In this document: positions 1 through 5,625 of the stretch, piece by piece
Position numbering within the stretch: position 1 is the stretch's first letter
Layout of the letters: each line of letters begins with the position of its first letter
Assembly: GCA_902803695.1 (NCBI GenBank)
Contig: CADCQX010000361.1
Span: 1-7,759 of the forward strand
DNA length: 7,759 bases
Direction of reading: 5' to 3'
From: Oscillospiraceae bacterium
GTDB taxonomy: Bacteria; Bacillota; Clostridia; Saccharofermentanales; Saccharofermentanaceae
Notes under the pieces: generated by a model
Databases searched by the model: none
Told to the model about the DNA's origin: nothing
Seen by the model: only the letters and a program-made list of their open reading frames with translations
Translations under genes and position numbers: made by a program

Positions 1-45
1 AGCGTAATCGACGTGATCAGGGCAAAAGGTCATATCGAGGGCTGA
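1..45 (+). CDS. C-terminal end of an upstream protein, unidentified (partial)
   Basis: The first frame reads SVIDVIRAKGHIEG and then stops at TGA (43-45), shortly before a well-formed intrinsic terminator. That spacing is what one expects at the 3' end of a real gene. A second frame stops at once, and the third stays open only by running through the terminator hairpin. Fourteen residues are too few to name a family. The gene is probably a separate transcription unit from the cluster that starts at 237, because a terminator and a promoter lie between them. Confidence 0.55.
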   Translation, partial: SVIDVIRAKGHIEG

Positions 46-68
46 TCTCCGTTATAAAACTGATTCAC

Positions 69-110
69 AAAGGGTCGCCGGTGAAGCGGCCCTTTTGTTA
101 TGCTTTTTTT
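69..110 (+). terminator. Intrinsic terminator of the upstream gene
   Basis: The left arm AAAGGGTCGC (69-78) pairs with GCGGCCCTTT (86-95), forming a 10-bp stem with one G-U wobble around a 7-base loop. U-rich sequence follows and ends in seven consecutive T (104-110). It lies 23 bases after the TGA of the upstream frame. It separates that gene from the membrane-protein/lipoprotein cluster. Confidence 0.85.
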
Positions 111-173
111 CGAAAATGAAACCAAAGGCGATCAAAAGAATGAAGATGGAAAAAGTAGCCAAGAGTGGGGGAT

Positions 174-200
174 TTGATAAGGGGCCGGATGTGTTATAAT
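174..200 (+). promoter_or_regulatory. Extended -10 promoter for the membrane protein/lipoprotein cluster
   Basis: A perfect TATAAT (195-200) is preceded by TGT, giving the extended -10 form TGnTATAAT. A TTGATA (174-179, 5 of 6 matches to the housekeeping -35) lies upstream with a 15-base spacer, which is short but tolerable with an extended -10. Transcription would start near 207, about 30 bases before the first start codon. The 16 bases at 191-206 recur almost exactly at the promoter of the downstream lipoprotein gene (7357-7372). Confidence 0.75.
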
Positions 201-236
201 CCATACGTGGAATAAGGAATAAGGAAGGACCTGATA

Positions 237-623
237 ATGGGTAGAGGAGAAACAGACTGGACTTTGATGGATGCTTATGAGATCCAGATGAGAACGATCC
301 CGTCAGTATTGAGATTTAACGACAGACGCAGACTTATCGTCGGAGGCATACTTCTTGTTTTGCTTTTGGGTTTTGCGGCAAGTTTTTTCTTTATGCTTAG
401 GACCGACCTGTCGTTTACGGCACATCTTCTTTCCATGATATTCTGTTGTATCCTGGCCATTGTGGGAGGAGCTATCCTGATATGGTTTATCATAGGCGTT
501 GTCTTGGAGAGACAGGCTTATTCCAAGGCGTGCAGGATGGCAATGGAACATGATGCATGGGAGCGAGAGAAGTTCAGGGAAGAGTATCAGAAGACCATTA
601 AGGACCACAACTATAAAAATTGA
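237..623 (+). CDS. Small two-pass membrane protein of unknown function
   Basis: This 128-residue protein matches no family I recognise. The N-terminal 30 residues are polar and end in a basic cluster (RFNDRRR, 26-32). Two long hydrophobic helices follow, at about 33-54 and 63-90, joined by a loop of about eight residues (RTDLSFTA). The C-terminal tail (91-128) is charged, helix-prone and rich in Glu, Lys and Arg. The positive-inside rule places both ends in the cytoplasm with a tiny external loop, so almost all of the functional surface faces the cytosol. The start is supported by AGGAAGGA (222-229) seven bases before the ATG and by the promoter just upstream. It is the first gene of a tight rightward cluster, 15 bases before a lipoprotein gene, so the products are probably made together. 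A helper or anchoring role for the neighbouring membrane proteins is only a guess. Confidence 0.85.
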   Translation: MGRGETDWTLMDAYEIQMRTIPSVLRFNDRRRLIVGGILLVLLLGFAASFFFMLRTDLSFTAHLLSMIFCCILAIVGGAILIWFIIGVVLERQAYSKACRMAMEHDAWEREKFREEYQKTIKDHNYKN

Positions 624-638
624 TAAGTAGGAGAGGGT

Positions 639-1511
639 ATGTTGAAGTTAGCAAGAAAGATCGGAGCGGCAGCTGTAATCGGAGCTGTCTTAGTTGGAAC
701 AACAGGATGCGGTGACGGAATCCATCCGAAGAAATACAGGGACTTCGCTTTGGAGGAACTGGATGCAGTCGAGTACGACGAGAGCGATTTCAAGAAGCTT
801 AAGAAGAACCAGCAGATAGAAGGAGCCGTTGTTTATGTAACGGATGTTAAATCCACGCTGGAACCGTACGACACAATGATCAAGAATACCTCGCTTCAGG
901 TTTGGGCTGAAAAGAAGATAAATATGTCTTCGGCGGATTTCGAATCATATGAGATCAAGGACGCGACTTATGTCGAGTATCGCGACGATGCCGATGATGA
1001 CAAGTATCCGAAGCGCACATTCATGTCGGTCATGTACAGATTCGAAGATCAGGAGCAGGCGCTGGCCGCTTTTGAGGATTACCTCGACAGATTTAAGAGC
1101 TGGACTGATATTGACTACGGCGATCTCGAAGATTGGGAATACGAACTTGACGACGACAATTACGAAGGCCACTTGGCTGTCGTTTTTGACGGTGATTCTT
1201 TGAAGGATCAGATGAAGAAGAACCTCGACAAAAAATACTACAAGTCGGTTTTTGACCCGTCCGGAATGATGGAAATGGTCAACGAGTTCTGCGAGGACGA
1301 GTATAGACTCGCCGGATTTACGTATCTGAAGGGAAGAACAATCACTGTTGTTCTTGCCGAGAGTTTTGACGGAGACGACTGTTTCATCGCCCCGTTCTGC
1401 GATTATTTCGGCATGGATAATCTGTTTGAGCAGAAGAACAGCGAAGCAGTTTATAACGGCTTGGTATATGCTAATTTCGGAAGTGTAATGTTCACAATGG
1501 ATGAAGAATAA
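639..1511 (+). CDS. Predicted lipoprotein, acidic ectodomain, unknown function
   Basis: This 290-residue protein begins with a lipoprotein-type signal: a basic N-end (MLKLARK), a hydrophobic core (9-19) and a lipobox-like VGTTGC with the candidate lipidated Cys at position 24. The -3 residue is Thr rather than the usual Leu, so the lipobox is not ideal. The mature part is strongly acidic (long Asp/Glu-rich stretches around 115-122 and 157-175) with alternating aromatic and charged residues typical of alpha/beta folds. It holds three further Cys (218, 248, 254) that could form a disulfide outside the cell. It should be tethered to the outer face of the membrane. AGGAG (629-633) lies five bases before the ATG. 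It sits 15 bases after the two-pass membrane protein and 18 before the next lipoprotein. Several segments resemble that neighbour, notably YLKGRTITVV (229-238) against YLRGSQITIV, which suggests an old tandem duplication. No enzymatic motif is visible. Confidence 0.85.
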   Translation: MLKLARKIGAAAVIGAVLVGTTGCGDGIHPKKYRDFALEELDAVEYDESDFKKLKKNQQIEGAVVYVTDVKSTLEPYDTMIKNTSLQVWAEKKINMSSADFESYEIKDATYVEYRDDADDDKYPKRTFMSVMYRFEDQEQALAAFEDYLDRFKSWTDIDYGDLEDWEYELDDDNYEGHLAVVFDGDSLKDQMKKNLDKKYYKSVFDPSGMMEMVNEFCEDEYRLAGFTYLKGRTITVVLAESFDGDDCFIAPFCDYFGMDNLFEQKNSEAVYNGLVYANFGSVMFTMDEE

Positions 1512-1529
1512 GGATAGAGGGATCGATAC

Positions 1530-2510
1530 ATGAAACAAAAGAAAATCATCGCGCTTCTCACGGCCATAACCGTGTTGTTGGCGTTCTCGGCATGCTCGAG
1601 TTCGGGATCTTCTTCCCGCTCGAAAAAGACCGTTGAGGACGACGTGTCTTCGTCTGAGACCACAGGTGCCACCGATGAGACAGAGTCTCAAAATGATGAA
1701 GAAGAAAATGATGATGACAATAGCGATACAAATCCGAGCACAACGGTGACAGAAACAAGTGAAGAAAGTGCAGTAATGTCTTCACGCGAATTCGCCGATT
1801 ATCTGTTGAATAATTACGAAGTGACGGAGGTCACTCCGGGAGAATTTTATTCCGACATTCTCAACCAGAGCGAAGTCGAGAAGGGTACTTTGTGTTACGC
1901 ATCAGGAAGTGATGCCATAGACAACTTCGAGAAGTCTTATCTGATCGCTTCCAGGACGGGAACTCTGACCAATCTTACGCCCGAATCCTGGATGATAACC
2001 AATCTTGAGTCGATGGTTCAATATTCCAGATATTCAATGCAGAGTGAAGACGGAACTCTCAAGATGATGACCGAATCCGTGACACTTTATGATTATTCCG
2101 ATAATAATGTTGCCCAGAAGGTTTTCACCAACATCATGAAGAGCTACGAGCCGTACGGTCTTTATGTCGAGAATCTGTCGGAGGAGGAGTACGGTCTCGA
2201 GAACGGCAGAGGCCACTTCATCATCGGTTTCGGTCTCGAGGAATACATCCATCTTCTCGACCTTTCCGAGGACATCGAGATCATTCCCGAGGATGAACTT
2301 GACGGCGGCGGAACCCAGGGGCAGCTCTTTAACGAGTACACCAAAGTCGTGGGCATCTACCTCCGCGGTAGCCAGATAACGATAGTATCATTCACATCGA
2401 CCATGGACAGCGAATCCGTCATTGCCGAACTTGCTTCGAAGATGGATCTTGAAGATCCGTTCAAGGTAAAGAGCAGTTCCGATATCCTGGAACTTTTTAT
2501 CGAGAGATAA
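1530..2510 (+). CDS. Predicted lipoprotein with Ser/Thr/Asp/Glu-rich linker, unknown function
   Basis: The signal peptide is clear: MKQKK, a hydrophobic core (6-18) and the lipobox AFSAC with Cys22 as the lipidation site. After it comes a low-complexity linker (23-82), first Ser-rich, then Asp/Glu/Asn-rich, then Thr-rich, of the kind that spaces a domain away from the membrane. The folded part (about 83-326) has no motif I can assign. It follows the same order of elements as the preceding lipoprotein: a helix near REFADYLLNNYEV (86-98), a central section, a G-x-G-H-F-I-I strand (226-232) and YLRGSQITIV (277-286). I read the two as diverged paralogues. The start is supported by AGAGGG (1516-1521), eight bases before the ATG. 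The next gene begins 77 bases later behind its own possible promoter, so co-transcription with the TIR gene is possible but not certain. The product should act on the outside of the membrane. Confidence 0.87.
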   Translation: MKQKKIIALLTAITVLLAFSACSSSGSSSRSKKTVEDDVSSSETTGATDETESQNDEEENDDDNSDTNPSTTVTETSEESAVMSSREFADYLLNNYEVTEVTPGEFYSDILNQSEVEKGTLCYASGSDAIDNFEKSYLIASRTGTLTNLTPESWMITNLESMVQYSRYSMQSEDGTLKMMTESVTLYDYSDNNVAQKVFTNIMKSYEPYGLYVENLSEEEYGLENGRGHFIIGFGLEEYIHLLDLSEDIEIIPEDELDGGGTQGQLFNEYTKVVGIYLRGSQITIVSFTSTMDSESVIAELASKMDLEDPFKVKSSSDILELFIER

Positions 2511-2533
2511 AACCTCGCCGCTCTTCGCCAAAG

Positions 2534-2559
2534 CCCTGTTTTGTGGTACTATAACAGGG
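2534..2559. repeat. Inverted repeat CCCTGTT / AACAGGG between lipoprotein and TIR genes
   Basis: Two perfect 7-base arms (2534-2540 and 2553-2559) enclose 12 bases. The right arm overlaps the possible -10 of the TIR gene. No T-run follows, so it is a poor terminator. It could be an operator, an attenuating hairpin or chance. Confidence 0.45.
2544..2555 (+). promoter_or_regulatory. Possible extended -10 promoter of the TIR gene
   Basis: TGG followed by TACTAT (2547-2552), overlapping TATAAC (2550-2555), resembles an extended -10. The matching -35 position (2524-2529, TTCGCC) is weak. It lies about 35 bases before the ATG, a usual distance. If active, it would let the TIR gene be expressed separately from the upstream lipoproteins. 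Confidence 0.4.
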
Positions 2560-2587
2560 TAAGTTCTATGTAAAAAGGGATTGCGGA

Positions 2588-5500
2588 ATGATCGATTTCT
2601 ATAACGCTTTCATATCATACAGGCACGCCCCGCTCGACATGGAGATAGCCGAGCGTGTCCAGCACAAACTGGAACATTTTCATGTGCCCCATAATCTTCG
2701 AAAAAAACTGAAGCACAGGAAGATCACCCGTATCTTCAGGGACAAGGACGAACTTCCAATTACAAGTAACCTGACCGATACGATCACGGATGCTCTCGAA
2801 AAAGCGGAGTATCTAATTGTTATCTGCTCTTCAAGCACAAAAGAGTCCCAGTGGGTCAGAAGAGAGATAACGACTTTTCTTAAGACGCATTCACGTGACA
2901 AGGTCCTGACGGTCCTTTGTGACGGTGAACCATACGATGTAATTCCTGAGGAGATCCTTTTTCAGGAACAGGAAGTCACGGACGAAAACGGCGTTTCCCA
3001 CACGGTAAAGGTTCCTCTCGAACCGTTATCATGCGACTACAGACTGCCTAAAAAGACTGCCGACAAGGAAGAGCTTCCGCGTCTGGCATCAGTTATCCTG
3101 GGATGTTCTTACGACGAACTCCAGAGACGAAGAAGACAGTACAGGATCAGGCGTGCGGCAATAGTCGCAGGCGTTGCTTTTGCTGCACTTGCAGCTTTCG
3201 GTTTTTACATGGTTCGCGTTAACCGTAAGATCAACGATAGTTATATCGATTCCTTAAGAAGCAAATCCATTTATCTGGCTAACGAATCAAAGCAGCTCTT
3301 TAAGGACGGCAAACGCGTGGACGCCATTCAGATCGCCCTGGCGGCCTTGCCGGACGGAACGAATGACAAGATGCCCGTGACGGCTGATGCGGTACGTGCG
3401 ATCACGGATGCGACCTATGCTTATAAGATGAGCGCAGGCACCTCTTTTGATTCGTTATGGAATTTCAAGATGGGCAACAGGATAAATAAATACATCGTGG
3501 CTGAGGGAGGTAAATTCCTGGCGGCAAGAGACGTCATGGGAAATGTTACCTGCTGGAACGTTGAGACGAAGGAGGTCGTTTTCGATAGGGCAGCCGAGAT
3601 AGATATGTCGGATATATTGTTCATGGATGAGAACAAACTCCTTGTCGTATATAACGACAGGCTTGAAGCATATGATCTGGACAAAGGAAAGAACATATGG
3701 ACGGTGGATGATTTTGATGTATTCCTGAATGAGGGAGATGCTGTCGTAGCAAATAACAGCGTTTACTTTGAGAGTAAAGCGGGAGTCATCTCAAAATTAT
3801 CGATCAAAGACGGAAGCGAGAAAGAAACTTACAAATTTGGTGACAGGATGATGCCGGGTATACATGACATCTGCGTGTCACCGGACAGCGATAAGATCGC
3901 ATTTCTGGATTACGGCAGCATGGAAAGTGTTGACGGAATCGTCATCTATGATACAAAGACCGGGGAAAGAGCGGAACTGCCTACCAACGTTTACGATATC
4001 GTTGAGTTTGAGTTCGCTGACAATGATCACCTCATCCTCGTTACTAATGAGGATTATGTCAATCGTTCGATCGAATACAGCAAGGATGTATTATTCATAG
4101 CTACGACCGAACTTCAGATCTACTGCTACGATATGTCATTGAACGAGAAGTGGAAGAACGAGTTTGAATTCCAGGATACGACCAGAGCGAGCGGAATCCT
4201 ATCGCTTACTGATTACAATTCGGTTTTGTACTATGCCGGAAACCTGGCTGTTGTCTATGATATTGACAGCGGAGAGACATTGAGCACATATAAGACTACT
4301 TCCTCTCTGGTCCATGTAAGCGACAGAGACGGAAACGGCATCCCTATGATGATCTGCAAGAGCGGTGAAGTATTCTACCCGGTCGATGCTACTGACAATT
4401 CGGCACTCATTTTCGATATGCTGCCGGAAGACATCGAGAGCGCGGAGGTCAACGACGGCCTCTTCGTATATCAAAGAGGAGATACCGACATCTTTTACTA
4501 CGATATGTATTATCAGGATGACGAGTGGGTGCCTATAGGCGGTGAAGATTATACAGTCGGAACGACTACTCAGAACTGGTATGCGGATGACGATTATCTC
4601 ATCATCATTTCTCCGCTCAGCGGAGAAGACAGTCTTTCCCTGACCACCGTTGATCCGCAATCCGGAGAGCTCTTGGATTCACAGATCATAAAGGACGTGT
4701 ATTATTACTACAATCTCGACATGGTACGTGTTGAGGACAAGGCATATATCCTTCTCGACGATGAGGTCTATAGCTATGATCTTGATTCCCATAAATTCTC
4801 GAAAGCCGACATTTCCGTAGAATTATCAGTCTCGTGCTTAGCCGATGACAAGCTCTTTACCATCGGCAATGACAAGGGAGAGGTCCGACTGATCGTAACG
4901 ACTCTGGATAACGGAAAGGAACAGGAGTTCACGCTGGATGATTTTGACGGATTCCCGTCACAGGCGCCGATCTACTTAAAGTCCCTGAACAAGGCTATTG
5001 TCCCTGTCGAAAACAAGATCTACGTCGCAGATATGGGTACAGGTAAACTCGAAAAAGTGAAGGTTCCGGATAACTGGATGGTATCAACCGTATGCGCCGG
5101 CGCAAGTGACGACGGCGAGTATGTCTTTATTTCCGACGGCAATACGATCCTTGTAACCGACGGATCGCTTAAGAAGCTTTACACGCTCGATTGCAGCGGT
5201 TTTACTCCTTTGGGTGCGACATTTAAAAACGGTCTCATGTTTGTAGCAGCACGTGAATACCTGCTTGCCTATGATGCCGAGAACGGAGACCTCATCGGTA
5301 AGTACTCATTGTCTTACAACTTGACTTCCATTGATACTCCGACCTTTACTTTCGACGACAAACAGCACGCTCTGTACGTTCAGATCTTTGATACTATGTG
5401 TGTCTTTGACACCGAGGCATGGCTGGAGATTGCAACTATAGATAACTGTTACTGCTACCATGAGGGCAGTGACCGTTTCTACACATATTCTTACAAGTAC

Positions 5501-5623
5501 ACTGATACATGTTCGCTGGGATACTTCCAGAAATACTCGCTGGAGGACCTCATCGAGAAGGCCAACAACATCCTGGGCGGACTCGAGATGCCTGAAGAAT
5601 ACAAATCCAAGTACGGACTTTGA
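2588..5623 (+). CDS. Transmembrane TIR-domain protein with predicted extracytoplasmic beta-propeller
   Basis: The 1011-residue product has five parts. (1) A TIR domain (about 1-130) has box-1 FYNAFISYRHAPLD (4-17), the RDKDELP loop (51-57), ITDALEKAEYLIVICS (66-81) and SQWVRREI (87-94). Glu93 sits where SARM1 and other TIR NADases carry the catalytic Glu (WVHKEI in SARM1), so NAD+ cleavage is plausible. (2) A juxtamembrane stretch contains RRRRQYRIRR (180-189). (3) One membrane helix spans about 190-209. (4) A helical segment (about 215-281) resembles the region between effector and WD40 repeats in STAND/TIR-WD40 proteins (ANESKQLFKDGKRVDAIQIA). (5) A beta-propeller region (about 285-980) shows at least twelve strand motifs of the form YD-x-x-[ST/N]-G, for example at 363, 454, 557, 727, 814 and 895. 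A helical tail (984-1011) follows. The basic cluster before the helix implies cytoplasmic TIR and external propeller. AAGGGA (2575-2580) precedes the ATG by seven bases. The family is widespread in Clostridia, to my knowledge without assigned function. A defence or envelope-sensing role is inferred from TIR biology and from the lipoprotein neighbours. Confidence 0.93.
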   Translation: MIDFYNAFISYRHAPLDMEIAERVQHKLEHFHVPHNLRKKLKHRKITRIFRDKDELPITSNLTDTITDALEKAEYLIVICSSSTKESQWVRREITTFLKTHSRDKVLTVLCDGEPYDVIPEEILFQEQEVTDENGVSHTVKVPLEPLSCDYRLPKKTADKEELPRLASVILGCSYDELQRRRRQYRIRRAAIVAGVAFAALAAFGFYMVRVNRKINDSYIDSLRSKSIYLANESKQLFKDGKRVDAIQIALAALPDGTNDKMPVTADAVRAITDATYAYKMSAGTSFDSLWNFKMGNRINKYIVAEGGKFLAARDVMGNVTCWNVETKEVVFDRAAEIDMSDILFMDENKLLVVYNDRLEAYDLDKGKNIWTVDDFDVFLNEGDAVVANNSVYFESKAGVISKLSIKDGSEKETYKFGDRMMPGIHDICVSPDSDKIAFLDYGSMESVDGIVIYDTKTGERAELPTNVYDIVEFEFADNDHLILVTNEDYVNRSIEYSKDVLFIATTELQIYCYDMSLNEKWKNEFEFQDTTRASGILSLTDYNSVLYYAGNLAVVYDIDSGETLSTYKTTSSLVHVSDRDGNGIPMMICKSGEVFYPVDATDNSALIFDMLPEDIESAEVNDGLFVYQRGDTDIFYYDMYYQDDEWVPIGGEDYTVGTTTQNWYADDDYLIIISPLSGEDSLSLTTVDPQSGELLDSQIIKDVYYYYNLDMVRVEDKAYILLDDEVYSYDLDSHKFSKADISVELSVSCLADDKLFTIGNDKGEVRLIVTTLDNGKEQEFTLDDFDGFPSQAPIYLKSLNKAIVPVENKIYVADMGTGKLEKVKVPDNWMVSTVCAGASDDGEYVFISDGNTILVTDGSLKKLYTLDCSGFTPLGATFKNGLMFVAAREYLLAYDAENGDLIGKYSLSYNLTSIDTPTFTFDDKQHALYVQIFDTMCVFDTEAWLEIATIDNCYCYHEGSDRFYTYSYKYTDTCSLGYFQKYSLEDLIEKANNILGGLEMPEEYKSKYGL

Positions 5624-5625
5624 TC

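Noticed and set aside
945..1691. Open frame of 248 codons on the minus strand, antisense to the two lipoprotein genes
   Set aside because: It covers the end of one well-supported gene and the start of the next, has no ribosome binding site that I can see, and its Ile/Val/Leu/Arg-rich content is what the acidic codons opposite would give.
2534..2570. Terminator after the second lipoprotein gene
   Set aside because: The hairpin has a 12-base loop and is followed by GTAAGTTC rather than a T-run, so it does not fit an intrinsic terminator.
4199..4660. Open frame of 153 codons on the minus strand inside the TIR gene
   Set aside because: It lies wholly within the propeller-coding part of a continuous 1011-residue gene and shows no independent signals.
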